The notes beneath the pieces were generated by a model, which ran no database searches, was not told the DNA's origin, and saw only the letters and a program-made list of their open reading frames with translations. Shown in pieces: positions 24,091 through 32,246 of a DNA stretch of 64,000 nt. Source of the stretch: a virus; the IMG/VR virus record IMGVR_UViG_3300036846_000743, positions 162,074-226,073 of that record; one strand, written 5' to 3'. Position 1 is the first letter of the stretch. Every line of letters begins with the position of its first letter. The position numbers and the translations under genes were made by a program.

Positions 24091-24430
24091 CTGATGGATC
24101 CTCCTTCTTGCAGCCGGGGCAACCCAGCCGTTCCCATTCGCGGTGCGTCAAAGCATGCGCCCCGCACAGAGTGCACTGTAGCGGTTGGGGAAGCTGGCCA
24201 GAGAGTGGCAAGTTTTCCCACTGGAATACCTTGATCGGTTTCCACTCATGGGCCCTGGGGACACATGGCGGATCATCTCTGCTGGGTATGTCGGCGTACG
24301 TACAATAGCCGCACTTCATACAGCGCAGAACGCCGAGTTTGCCATCATCCATGCGGATGCTGATGGCCCGTGTGAACACATGCTGTTCAGGGAACAACAT
24401 GCGCATCACGGCCGCGATCAACCTATTCAC
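24053..24430 (-). CDS. Double zinc-ribbon protein
   Basis: 125 residues from a GTG with GGAGG. Two Cys clusters: CMKCGYCTYADI at about residue 37 and CTLCGAHALTHREWERLGCP ending CPGC at about 86-107, the latter a classical CxxC...CxxC ribbon. Its 3' end overlaps the downstream gene by 38 bases. Probably structural zinc; partner unknown. Confidence 0.65.
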   Translation of the reverse strand: MNRLIAAVMRMLFPEQHVFTRAISIRMDDGKLGVLRCMKCGYCTYADIPSRDDPPCVPRAHEWKPIKVFQWENLPLSGQLPQPLQCTLCGAHALTHREWERLGCPGCKKEDPSDAAPELHHFDQC

Positions 24431-24500
24431 ATACCCTCCAGATAGGTACTGGGCGTCCTTGCCCTGGTTCGAGAGATCGAACAGCTATGGTGATTCGCTC

Positions 24501-24740
24501 TTACCTGGACTTGCGCTCTGGACCGTGGCCCAGCGGGCAAAACCATTTTCCGGCGAATGAACCATCTGGCTCGTAGGCAGGTTCCATACGGTGGCATGGA
24601 CCTCCCTTATGGTTACAGTAAAACACATCGCTTGGATCGGTGTGTTTGGCGATCTCCCAGATCTTGGTTCCATCTGCCAGTTTATTGCCCTTGGCGTCGC
24701 AATAACCACGGTCTGGGGAACCAACGATGATCAACTTCAT
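24501..24740 (-). CDS. Small Cys/His protein
   Basis: 79 residues from ATG 24740 after CAGGAG. MKLIIVGSPDRGYCDAKGNK, then VFYCNHKGGPCHRMEP and WFCPLGHGPERK supply Cys and His ligands for one or two zinc ions. The frame is open further upstream, but that part is low-complexity and lacks a ribosome site. Function unknown. Confidence 0.6.
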   Translation of the reverse strand: MKLIIVGSPDRGYCDAKGNKLADGTKIWEIAKHTDPSDVFYCNHKGGPCHRMEPAYEPDGSFAGKWFCPLGHGPERKSR

Positions 24741-24783
24741 GAAACCAACTCCTGAAAAACGAAAAAGGGACAGACACCACGAA

Positions 24784-25299
24784 CTAGGACAGCAAGTAAC
24801 GCACGCCGCCCACGACCAGGGACTCAAGAGTGCGGTGATCGACCAGCCGCAGGTTATCATCCTGCTCGAGTTCGAGATCGAGGCAGAGGCAGCGGCCGAA
24901 CTTCTCTTCGTGGCGAATGAGGTAGCCGCGCAGCACGCGCTGCTGGCCATCCTTCTTGACGAAAGCCACGGTGAACGGCACGCCGAAGCTGGTAGTCAGG
25001 ATCTCGACCATCTGGCTCTTGCTGATCCGGACTGTGTCGGCGAAATAGTCGGCCGAGGCCAGGCCGACGATCATGTCGCGGCCGTCGATAGTGAACTCGC
25101 CGCCATCGATCAGGTCCTTGACGGTCATGGACTCGGCGCCAGCGGTCACGTCCAGGACCTGCACGTAATTGCGAATGCAGAGAATATTGCCCTTCTCGAT
25201 CTTGTCGGGATCGAGTGGATGCGTAGGCCGGTCATGGACTGGATCGGGCTTGGGAAGCGGCTCGTCCATGTTGTCGAACTTCTTGGTCGCCTTGGCCAT
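24784..25299 (-). CDS. Phage SH3-fold-like protein
   Basis: 171 residues from ATG 25299 (AAGGAG). The C-terminal 90 residues, with SKSQMVEILTTSFGVPFTVA, VLRGYLIRHEEKFGRCLCLD and then RLVDHRTLESLVVGGVRYLL, resemble a small phage SH3-like barrel that follows the same order (methylation-like loop, RGYL strand, final V-x-G-x-xY strand). Such proteins occur beside phage replication genes with unknown function. Confidence 0.55.
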   Translation of the reverse strand: MAKATKKFDNMDEPLPKPDPVHDRPTHPLDPDKIEKGNILCIRNYVQVLDVTAGAESMTVKDLIDGGEFTIDGRDMIVGLASADYFADTVRISKSQMVEILTTSFGVPFTVAFVKKDGQQRVLRGYLIRHEEKFGRCLCLDLELEQDDNLRLVDHRTLESLVVGGVRYLLS

Positions 25300-25853
25300 C
25301 AATATCTCCTTCGCGGTTGAAGTAACGGACTGGACGGCCGGCGCCGGCGAAGCTCCACAGCCATCGCCGCTCGCTTCTCGTCCGGTCCTGGTGCACGCAA
25401 GTTTTCATCCCACAACAGCTGCCAGAGCCTGGAGTATAGCTCGCCGGTCTTATGGGCTTCCATGATCGCACCAAGCCCGGGCGCCGAGATGATATCGGAC
25501 TGTTGCTGATTCTGCCCACAGTAGAAGAACGCGCATCCGAAAGGCGCATTCTCGTGGATCTCGCAGCGGCCGTTCTTCAGCCAGTGACAGGCCATGCCGC
25601 CCGTGATGTGGGCCGGCACCAACGTGCCGATCTGGATCACCTGCCGTTCGCCAGTTGCATTGTTGATGCGTAGGATCTTGGCGCCAGGTGAAGCCCGCAA
25701 GTGCTCACGGGCCCAGGTCTCCGGATCGGCCTCGGGCGGAATCATCCGCCCAAGGTCATCCGGGATCAGGTAGCCAGGTATGAACTGACAGTTCAGCACA
25801 CAGTGCTGGCAGGTACACGCGTTGCGGTTGAAGCCGAATTCGGTCCGGGGCAT
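25299..25853 (-). CDS. YkgJ-like Cys-cluster protein
   Basis: 184 residues, ATG after CAGGAGG. CTCQHCVLNCQFIPGYL at the N-terminus and CHWLKNGRCEIHENAPFGCA followed by FFYC match the CxxCCxxC-type metal-chelating domain of the YkgJ/Flagellar-maturation family (PF03692-like), which holds zinc or an iron-sulfur cluster. The role in phages is unknown. It overlaps the upstream gene by 61 bases, the longest overlap in this block. Confidence 0.6.
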   Translation of the reverse strand: MPRTEFGFNRNACTCQHCVLNCQFIPGYLIPDDLGRMIPPEADPETWAREHLRASPGAKILRINNATGERQVIQIGTLVPAHITGGMACHWLKNGRCEIHENAPFGCAFFYCGQNQQQSDIISAPGLGAIMEAHKTGELYSRLWQLLWDENLRAPGPDEKRAAMAVELRRRRPSSPLLQPRRRY

Positions 25854-26446
25854 GGGTCCTCCTGAGAACCTGTGGTCTGGTTCTTGGGGGTAAGCTGCTT
25901 GAGCGTCTCACAGAGACACTTGTAGTTATTACCCCCGAACTCATCGATAGCGGCCTGTAGTCTCGTCCGGTTCTCCGGCGTATCCAGCATGTGGTAGACG
26001 AACCCACGGTCCGTCTTACCGAGCGACGGCCAGCCCGGCTTGACCTGAGCGCTGAACCGGCTGCTCCTGCCTTCGGTGCCGCGCCAGACCTGGGTTCCAT
26101 CGCTCTGCATGGCGATCTCGAAGCCCTCGATCAGGATATTGGTTGTGGCAGCGCGCCGGCCCTGATTGGGCGCAAAGAAGTCCTTGAGAAAACCGTCCTT
26201 GTTGATGGTCACCAGTATGTAGGAGGTCCACGTGACCTTGGTCCCATCCGCACAGCGGACGAATACGCGCGATCTGAGCGTGTTGGCGTTCTCATCCTGA
26301 TCGGTGAACGACATCGGTGTCCTCACTTCGGCCAGGAACGAGACTTTCTCGTCATTGATCACGGTGAAAACCTGGATCTTGTGCTCGCGGCTCGTAACTT
26401 CGTCCACGTAAGTCCACTGAGTAAACTTCCGCTTGCTGATAGGCAT
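25793..26446 (-). CDS. Hypothetical protein
   Basis: 217 residues, ATG with GGGAG. N-terminal beta-rich region (FTQWTYVDEVTSREHKIQVF) and a central DGTKVTWTSYILVTINKDGF. The last 25 residues (overlap with the downstream gene) are low-complexity. No family recognised. Confidence 0.6.
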   Translation of the reverse strand: MPISKRKFTQWTYVDEVTSREHKIQVFTVINDEKVSFLAEVRTPMSFTDQDENANTLRSRVFVRCADGTKVTWTSYILVTINKDGFLKDFFAPNQGRRAATTNILIEGFEIAMQSDGTQVWRGTEGRSSRFSAQVKPGWPSLGKTDRGFVYHMLDTPENRTRLQAAIDEFGGNNYKCLCETLKQLTPKNQTTGSQEDPCPGPNSASTATRVPASTVC

Positions 26447-26448
26447 GT

Positions 26449-26841
26449 TTATCTCCCTGGTAGGGCAGTCTTCAACATTTCAGCGACAGTAGCGAAGATC
26501 AGTTGCCGCTGCTTACGGCTACGAAACTGGCCGGGATCGTAGAGTCCGAGCCGTCTGGCAACCTGCCGCATCCGGTTCTCGGCTTGCTCGGCCGTGCCCT
26601 TGCGCTGGCGCTCGCAGAAGATCAGAGCGCCAGCACAATGGATATCCCTGGTCGAAGGTTGATACTCACACTCATCGGTCGTGTGACCATGTAGCTCCTT
26701 GTGACAAGAGAACGTGCTGCCGTTGGGATCAAGCAGGTCCTTGGTGATCTCCAGGATACGGCTGCGGCTGAGCCGGACAGCAAGGCGCCCACTACGCCGA
26801 AATGGACATTCGGCGCAGGGCGTCAGAACATCGAATCTCAC
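26449..26841 (-). CDS. Small zinc-binding phage protein (CPFR type)
   Basis: 130 residues from a GTG at 26841 that follows GGGAGGAG. MRFDVLTPCAECPFRRSGRL at the start, FSCHKELHGH in the middle and HCAGALIFCERQ later give the Cys-Cys-Cys/His-Cys order of a small phage family (DUF6283-like) with a CPFR signature. MRQVARRLGLYDPGQF follows. Probably one zinc site; function unknown. Confidence 0.65.
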   Translation of the reverse strand: MRFDVLTPCAECPFRRSGRLAVRLSRSRILEITKDLLDPNGSTFSCHKELHGHTTDECEYQPSTRDIHCAGALIFCERQRKGTAEQAENRMRQVARRLGLYDPGQFRSRKQRQLIFATVAEMLKTALPGR

Positions 26842-26860
26842 TGGCTCCTCCCATTTGGGA

Positions 26861-27301
26861 TCAGAACTCGATGTGTGGGCAGTGCACAACCACCTGAAGG
26901 GTCCCACTGGTATACCAGGACTTTGAAGGGTCGGACACGCGAACGATCATCGACAACGCACGGATGGCCTTCAGTGTCTCCTTCGCCTCGTCGGAAAGCT
27001 GGTAGGGATGGCCGACCAGGAACAGGGGCTTACCGCCCTTGCCCCAGAGTTCGACGTGGTCGAACGGCGTACCGTAGCCATACGCATCCCCCAGCATGCC
27101 ATGTTCGGCATACCAGTAGCGCTGGAGCAATTCCTTGACCCGGACTGGCAACGCCCCTCCCTGCTGGAACAGCCGGAACAGGTTATGATAGCTGTTCCGA
27201 TACTCCCGCACTCTGTGCCGGGCCCTGAACATATTCAGGCGCTCCTGGCAGTTCGGCGCGAGAACGAAGTTGGTGGCGCTGGTACCTTGTAGGGCCTTCA
27301 C
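26861..27301 (-). CDS. Hypothetical protein
   Basis: 146 residues, GTG start after CAGGAG, overlapping the next stop (GTGA). Basic helices (NMFRARHRVREYRNSYHNLF) lead to an aromatic middle (YWYAEHGMLGDAYGYGTPFD) and a beta end (GTLQVVVHCPHIEF). No recognised family. Confidence 0.55.
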   Translation of the reverse strand: MKALQGTSATNFVLAPNCQERLNMFRARHRVREYRNSYHNLFRLFQQGGALPVRVKELLQRYWYAEHGMLGDAYGYGTPFDHVELWGKGGKPLFLVGHPYQLSDEAKETLKAIRALSMIVRVSDPSKSWYTSGTLQVVVHCPHIEF

Positions 27302-27852
27302 GAGTCTTTCTCCTGAGTAGGTAGCACGGGCATGATGACGTCCATGCGAAGGCCATCATGCGACGGCATGCAGCGGTGTCGCGGCCTCGTACCGCTGGAC
27401 AGCACGTCTTCCGAATGAATGTAAGTATTCGCGTCCGGGCCGGGTACGAGCTTGGCAGGTTCCCCGCAATTGGGGCATTTTACGAGATCGACCCCCTTGG
27501 GCGGCTTGTTAATATCCATCCGATCATAATGGATCATCATGCCGCCGCAGCCGCAGACATCAGTCTCTTTGTCCGCGGTTCTGCTCCTGTCGGTCTTAAC
27601 ATTGAAGAAGCCGTAACCATGAACGTTACAGATTGCAGCAGCAGCAAGAAGCAGCCTGTTGATGTTCCTGGTGCGAGACGAAGAAACCTTCAAATTCTCA
27701 AGATCCGAATGAGCCGCGTGATAAACCTCTGCCATGTTCTTCGCCAGCGAGTCATCGACGACCAGTTGGTCCATGATCTCGGCTAGCAATGGATGTATGG
27801 CGCGGCTGGTCGTATCCTTCATCGCGGCACGTAACCGTTCGATCAGAGTCAT
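27298..27852 (-). CDS. Zinc-ribbon protein
   Basis: 184 residues from ATG 27852 (GGGAG). The N-terminal half is helical (MTLIERLRAAMKDTTSRAIH). CGCGGMMIHYDR and CPNCGEPAKLVPG form the CxC...CxxC zinc ribbon, and a final segment has RPRHRCMPSHDGLRMDV. Several zinc-ribbon genes lie between 23.6 and 28.1 kb, perhaps partners in one complex. Confidence 0.6.
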   Translation of the reverse strand: MTLIERLRAAMKDTTSRAIHPLLAEIMDQLVVDDSLAKNMAEVYHAAHSDLENLKVSSSRTRNINRLLLAAAAICNVHGYGFFNVKTDRSRTADKETDVCGCGGMMIHYDRMDINKPPKGVDLVKCPNCGEPAKLVPGPDANTYIHSEDVLSSGTRPRHRCMPSHDGLRMDVIMPVLPTQEKDS

Positions 27853-27862
27853 CACAGCTCCC

Positions 27863-28099
27863 TTATGGTGACGAGGTACCTTCGGCCGAGAACATCCCGG
27901 CATACTGGGGCTGATCATGCCGGCCCACGCCGACACATTCCCAGCGGTTGCCCCTGCTCCGCTGAAATTCCCAGATGACCGCTTCGCGACCTGCTCGCGT
28001 GGGCGGATCATGGACGTAGAGCGTACCATCACGCAGAACGTGCTGGCATGCAAGCAGAGCTTTGGTCTTGACGCAACAGCCCAGTATGAACATGAGCAT
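27863..28099 (-). CDS. Small protein with hydrophobic N-terminus
   Basis: 78 residues from ATG 28099 after GGGAG. The N-terminus MLMFILGCCVKTKALLACQH is short and hydrophobic with two adjacent Cys, a little like a lipoprotein signal, but no positive charge precedes it, so membrane location is uncertain. The rest is soluble (VIWEFQRSRGNRWECVGVGR). Function unknown. Confidence 0.45.
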   Translation of the reverse strand: MLMFILGCCVKTKALLACQHVLRDGTLYVHDPPTRAGREAVIWEFQRSRGNRWECVGVGRHDQPQYAGMFSAEGTSSP

Positions 28100-28129
28100 A
28101 AGAACCACTCCCGGGCGCTAAATGACAAG

Positions 28130-28169
28130 GGCCGCCGTCCGCCAGTTCGTGGCCTGGCAGACGACGGCC
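28130..28169 (-). terminator. Strong hairpin between genes, possible terminator
   Basis: A 16-bp stem (28130-28145 with 28154-28169, two G-T pairs) closes an 8-base loop in the gap after the stop of the gene at 28217-28948. On the minus strand it is followed by CTTGTCATTT, a poor T-tract, so termination may be partial or the hairpin may protect mRNA ends. Confidence 0.5.
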
Positions 28170-28216
28170 AAAAAGTTGACATTGCGTGTTTATCCGGATG
28201 CGCAACCCCCCGGTAT

Positions 28217-28948
28217 TCATTTTTTCACGGCACGGAAGATACGCTTTTCAATGATCATATTATTCCTGCGCAGGTTAGTAATGATCACTTGAACGCAATG
28301 ATGTCTGGCAGCCTCCAGAAAGGCGACCGGATCGGCATTTTGCTCGGCCAGCACCTTGGCTCGTAATTCCTTCACAGTTTGGTCCTTTCTTCTAAGCTCA
28401 CGACTTACGAGCACGTTGGTATATCGCGTGATGGACAGCTCGCTATGTATGCAGGGTGCCAGAGCCGCGACCAGAGCGTCCACAGAAATGCCCGGGTTTT
28501 CCTCAATCTTCTGGTAGACCGTGTTGTAGCTGAGGCCGTACTTTGTGTCAGCCGATGGCTTGTTCATGCTATCCGGCAATAGCTTGCTGCCAATAACTGG
28601 GTGACGCTTCGTCGCCATGACACAACGATACTCCTTTCTGCCGCGACTCCCTTCGCGAGCCTCAAATACCTTATTGCGGACAGCCGAGCCAACCGCATCG
28701 CGCACAAGTTGACGCTGCCCAAACTTGAGCAGCTGCTCGAAGTTACATTCAGCCTTTTTCGTCGGCTTGGGCGCGGCACGAATAGCCAGATGGTCTGGTA
28801 TCTTTCCCTTTTTAGCGAGGGCGACCACCATGTCGTGAATAGTCCGACATTTGCCGTCGCCGAATTCCTCACGAAGCATATCCCGGGTCACCGGGTTGCG
28901 ATCTCGCGGTAGTCCGTCGTCTTGGATCGTCGAAGGGGCTCTTCCCAT
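28217..28948 (-). CDS. Hypothetical protein with possible HTH segments
   Basis: 243 residues from ATG 28948 (GAGGAGG), overlapping the ParB-like stop (TGATG). VTRDMLREEFGDGKCRTIHD and GISVDALVAALAPCIHSELS each have the helix-turn-helix-like pattern of repeated winged-helix modules, and many basic residues are present. It may bind DNA with the ParB-like protein it is coupled to. Not assigned to a family. Confidence 0.5.
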   Translation of the reverse strand: MGRAPSTIQDDGLPRDRNPVTRDMLREEFGDGKCRTIHDMVVALAKKGKIPDHLAIRAAPKPTKKAECNFEQLLKFGQRQLVRDAVGSAVRNKVFEAREGSRGRKEYRCVMATKRHPVIGSKLLPDSMNKPSADTKYGLSYNTVYQKIEENPGISVDALVAALAPCIHSELSITRYTNVLVSRELRRKDQTVKELRAKVLAEQNADPVAFLEAARHHCVQVIITNLRRNNMIIEKRIFRAVKK

Positions 28949-30015
28949 CAAAGCCTCCTCTTGATGCGCGCAATGGTGACGTTGATCTTACCGCTCAGCT
29001 CGATGAACACTCGGCGAAGCTCTACGTCAGTCAGCACGTCCTTGGGATTGACATCGTCACCGAAGATCTTCTTGAGCATGTTCTGGCACTGTCTGAGTCC
29101 GCGTATTACAGTGCGCTGCCTCGCATCTGGCCCACGCTGGGGACCTGCTTCTAGCTCCAGCTCGTCCATAAAAGTTAAGATCTCGGTATCGACAGCCGCA
29201 ATCATCCCCCTTTCGGTATGGGGTTTGGCCGCTCTGACTGCGCGCTGAAGCCGCTCAGCATGATAGTGCGTAAAGCCGGAAAGAGTAAGCAGCTGTCCCG
29301 CAGCGTACTGGAGCACAGCATCATTCGGGATCATCGACAGGTTGTAGCGAACTGTGGAATTGAACGCCTCAGCGCCTGGGACCGGCAGATCGCCATCAAC
29401 TGAGAACCGGTGCTCCATGTCCTCAGCCTTTATCGCCTGCTTCAAGGAATGGAGGCCGACGCCGCCTATGTTGGCAGCTGCTTGATAGGAGCAATTCGGA
29501 TGACTCCTGTAGTATTGCTTCCCATGTCGCATCTTCTCATCATGAGACGAGCCACGACCCACAATGGCATTGGCTCCCATGGTGACCCCATCGATCTGGA
29601 TCTGGGTAGGGTCGACCAGGATGTACATCGCCGCATGGGTCGCGTGCAGACGCCGCACACCAGCGTGGCGGTGGTTGCCGTCGGCGTAGATCAGCTTACC
29701 TGCCTTGTTCCGCCAGGCGACCATCGCTGGTAAGTATAAATACTTATGCATACGTGCCTTGATCACCATGGAGTCGATGCTCTGTTGGTCCAGCCTTGGT
29801 CCCATTCTCGCCATGTTCTCCAGGCTCTTGCGCACATCGACCTCGGCGAGCGGGACATGCTCGCGATACTCAGCCTCGACATGGTGGTCCTTGAATAGTT
29901 GCTCCATCTCCGACCATTGCGACCAGATGATCTTGATCTTCTGGTCCTGCTGCGCGTGCTCTGCATCGTCCGAGTCATCCATGGTATGGTCTGCCAGCTT
30001 GACATTGTCGATCAT
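28948..30015 (-). CDS. ParB-like nuclease/CTPase-fold protein
   Basis: 355 residues from ATG 30015, which follows GAGGACT; the open frame upstream is not protein-like. LIYADGNHRHAGVRRLHATH holds the G-N-H-R-H box of the ParB/Srx superfamily, preceded by a strand LDQQSIDSMVIKARMHKYLY. A helical C-terminal part follows (ERLQRAVRAAKPHTERGMIA). Phage ParB-like proteins may bind DNA, nick it or use CTP; which applies here is not shown. Confidence 0.7.
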   Translation of the reverse strand: MIDNVKLADHTMDDSDDAEHAQQDQKIKIIWSQWSEMEQLFKDHHVEAEYREHVPLAEVDVRKSLENMARMGPRLDQQSIDSMVIKARMHKYLYLPAMVAWRNKAGKLIYADGNHRHAGVRRLHATHAAMYILVDPTQIQIDGVTMGANAIVGRGSSHDEKMRHGKQYYRSHPNCSYQAAANIGGVGLHSLKQAIKAEDMEHRFSVDGDLPVPGAEAFNSTVRYNLSMIPNDAVLQYAAGQLLTLSGFTHYHAERLQRAVRAAKPHTERGMIAAVDTEILTFMDELELEAGPQRGPDARQRTVIRGLRQCQNMLKKIFGDDVNPKDVLTDVELRRVFIELSGKINVTIARIKRRL

Positions 30016-30234
30016 TGCAGTCCTCGTGATAAAACTTGGTGAATGGCAAACTGTTGAGTTGCCCTGGTTGACTGACATGTTTGGTCTGTACGCACCTTGC
30101 GCACACAGCCCAGGGGCCGCGGGGCCTCCCCCTGGCGTTAATGAGCGATCCGGCTGCACCCCAGCCGGGAGAGCACGCTCCCTGCGGAAGCGGTAAGTGC
30201 CTGCCACGCAGGCCCATTCTCTTGAACTGCTCGG
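30016..30234. other. 219-base gap with small inverted repeats, no supported gene
   Basis: No convincing gene. Short inverted repeats include GCCTGC-CAC-GCAGGC and CGGCTG-CACCC-CAGCCG, plus GC-rich runs. The sequence lies between the methyltransferase stop and the ParB-like start and may be a leader or regulatory region for the ParB-like operon. I could not fold it as a tRNA. Confidence 0.4.
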
Positions 30235-31110
30235 CTAGCTATTACCCTGAATACCAGGTGTGTCCAGGGGATCGCCTTCCTTGACTGCATCTACCCGGAC
30301 CTGGGCCCGTTCACAGTCACTGCTCGACAGCTCGAAGCCGATCCAGTACCGTCCGAGCTTCTTGGCCACGCAGGCCGTGGTTCCAGATCCAAGAAACGGA
30401 TCGAGCACAATGTCTTCCGAGTTGGAGCAGAGCCGGATGATCCGGCCGATGAGCTGCTCCGGGATCTGTGTAGGGGTGCCTGCACGGCTCTTGAAGGTCC
30501 CGTTAATTCTCGGGCAATGCCAGGTCGTCTCACTGGCTTTGAAGCCGTCAGGCAAGTCCTGGGGCCGGATGATCCAAGTATCGTCTGGAAGTCGGCCTTC
30601 CGGGTTGGCTCGCTTGTCATTGTAGATCAGTTGGCGAGCCGACGGCACTCTGCACGCACTCACGTTGAACGTGAATTGATCCTTGTCCTTGACGTAGTAG
30701 AGCAGGTGCGCGTGGCTGCGGGTCAGCTTGTTCTCGGAGTTGACCCCGAAGGTGTAAGTCCAGATCACATGCGACCGCTTGTGCAACCCGAGTCTGGCCT
30801 TGCACATGACGTCGATCTCGGAGACCAGCTCATCAGGTATGAACAACCAGAACGTACCGGTATCGGTCAAGACCCTTACGATCTGGGTCAGCCACTGCAT
30901 GGCCCAGGCCAGATACTCTTCACGGGGCCGATCGTCGTCGTAGTGGTCGCCGTAGTCGATCCCGAAGTTGTAGGGCGGATCAGTGCAAACCAGGGCTACC
31001 GATCCTGGTTCCAGCTTCGACATGCCAACGACGCAATCGCTGTGAAAGATCGCCCCGCGATCGGGATCAACCACTTGGTGAGCGTCACCCCGTGCTCGCT
31101 TCTGGGGCAT
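30235..31110 (-). CDS. DNA (adenine or cytosine-N4) methyltransferase
   Basis: 291 residues, ATG after GGAGG. TDPPYNFG (Asp44-Tyr47) is the catalytic motif IV, and it precedes the SAM-binding motif DPFLGSGTTACVAKK at about residue 240, so this is a beta-class amino-methyltransferase (N6-adenine or N4-cytosine). No matching restriction nuclease is beside it; phages use such orphan enzymes to evade host restriction. The target sequence cannot be read. Confidence 0.85.
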   Translation of the reverse strand: MPQKRARGDAHQVVDPDRGAIFHSDCVVGMSKLEPGSVALVCTDPPYNFGIDYGDHYDDDRPREEYLAWAMQWLTQIVRVLTDTGTFWLFIPDELVSEIDVMCKARLGLHKRSHVIWTYTFGVNSENKLTRSHAHLLYYVKDKDQFTFNVSACRVPSARQLIYNDKRANPEGRLPDDTWIIRPQDLPDGFKASETTWHCPRINGTFKSRAGTPTQIPEQLIGRIIRLCSNSEDIVLDPFLGSGTTACVAKKLGRYWIGFELSSSDCERAQVRVDAVKEGDPLDTPGIQGNS

Positions 31111-31774
31111 CTTGGATCCTCCGTTTGGACTTCTTTTTGGGCGTCTCTTCGGGAATACCCATACTGTAGCTTTCTATCCCGAGCAAGAGACAAAACGCAG
31201 CATCAGCTATGTTATCGACGCCACTGGTCTCGTAGCCTTCCGGATCAAGACCGACCTTGAACAACTCGTTACAGGCGTCGATCACGGCCACCTTGTCGGC
31301 GTTGCCACGCCCGGTGGCCCGCTTCTTGATAGCACCGATCGGGATCCCTTCGCAAGGGATATCGTGTTCCTCGCACCAGCAGGCCACCGTGGCCTTCAGG
31401 GCACCCAGAAACTCGATCGGCCGGGCGGCGCGCGCCAGGATGGCTGTCAGGTTGATCAGATTGGGCATGTCCGGCGGGACGTGCTTCACATCTTCGTAGA
31501 AGACGATCGCTGGCCGGAGCACGGCCAGGAACTGGCGGAGACGGACGAACCGGATCGCACCTGAGTCGTTCGGGCCGGCAGACAGGTCCCACTGACCGAA
31601 TGCCGTTGTGTGCGCTCCTGGAACATAAGGTTCGCCTGGAACAAAGTAAGTATACGCATAACCAGTAGTCGTGGCCAGGTCGAGACCTAGCGCCAGCCGT
31701 AGACCAGGATCCTCGACGGGCTTCCAGTCCCGTTCGAAAAGTCTGGGATCTCTCTGGATCAAAAACTTTGGCAC
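31085..31774 (-). CDS. RuvC-like Holliday junction resolvase
   Basis: 229 residues from a GTG at 31774 with AGGAAG in front. ALGLDLATTTGYAY (Asp32) is the first RuvC strand, IVFYEDVKHV supplies the Glu, and AVIDACNEL and SGVDNIADAAFCLLL supply further acids of the RNase H-like fold. The family cuts four-way DNA junctions made during recombination and packaging. The C-terminus has a basic tail (KKKSKRRIQ). Its 3' end overlaps the methyltransferase by 26 bases. Confidence 0.7.
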   Translation of the reverse strand: MPKFLIQRDPRLFERDWKPVEDPGLRLALGLDLATTTGYAYTYFVPGEPYVPGAHTTAFGQWDLSAGPNDSGAIRFVRLRQFLAVLRPAIVFYEDVKHVPPDMPNLINLTAILARAARPIEFLGALKATVACWCEEHDIPCEGIPIGAIKKRATGRGNADKVAVIDACNELFKVGLDPEGYETSGVDNIADAAFCLLLGIESYSMGIPEETPKKKSKRRIQDAPEASTG

Positions 31775-31784
31775 ATCGAACTTC

Positions 31785-32246
31785 CTAACGTCGAATTCGG
31801 TAGAGCCTGATCGGAACGGCAACCGCTTGGTCAGGCGTCAAACCTCTTCTGACCCGCGAGTGCAACGTACCATAGGAGCAGCCTAGCTCCTTGGCCCAAA
31901 CCATAAGTAGTTGTGTTCGGCCATCTTTGGTAGCTAAAACGTTATCTCTCCTGTTGTGGGCTTGGCCGGTCTTGGTTGTCCAACGGCAGTTACCAGGTGA
32001 GTATGATCCGTCGCCGTTCTTACGATCAAGCGTGTGGCCGGCTGGTGGCTCACCCATGTCCGCCAAGAAATTCACAAAACCATTTTTGCCTCGCCATCTC
32101 CGACACACAGCAATGCCACGACCACCATAGCTGTGATAGCTGCGTTCAGCTTCACGCGCGCACCGGTTGAGCATGCTGCGGTACCGCTTGTAGATAGCGG
32201 TCTGCGACTTACCATGCGTGCGAATGCGATCGCCGATCGACATCAT
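31785..32246 (-). CDS. HNH homing endonuclease with C-terminal HTH
   Basis: 153 residues; ATGATG overlaps the upstream stop. KRYRSMLNRCAREAERSYHS, SYGGRGIAVCRRWRGKNGFV, HTLDRKNGDGSYSPGNCRWT are the conserved blocks of the phage HNH type found as free-standing homing enzymes. The C-terminal LLMVWAKELGCSYGTLHSRV is a helix-turn-helix. A close match to that module survives as a remnant at 39810-39914. Confidence 0.85.
   Translation of the reverse strand: MMSIGDRIRTHGKSQTAIYKRYRSMLNRCAREAERSYHSYGGRGIAVCRRWRGKNGFVNFLADMGEPPAGHTLDRKNGDGSYSPGNCRWTTKTGQAHNRRDNVLATKDGRTQLLMVWAKELGCSYGTLHSRVRRGLTPDQAVAVPIRLYRIRR

Noticed and set aside
30016-30234. Possible tRNA or extra ParB N-terminus
   Set aside because: Hairpins are too short and no T-loop or anticodon arm of the right spacing is seen; the upstream extension of the ParB frame has no start with a ribosome site and is low-complexity.
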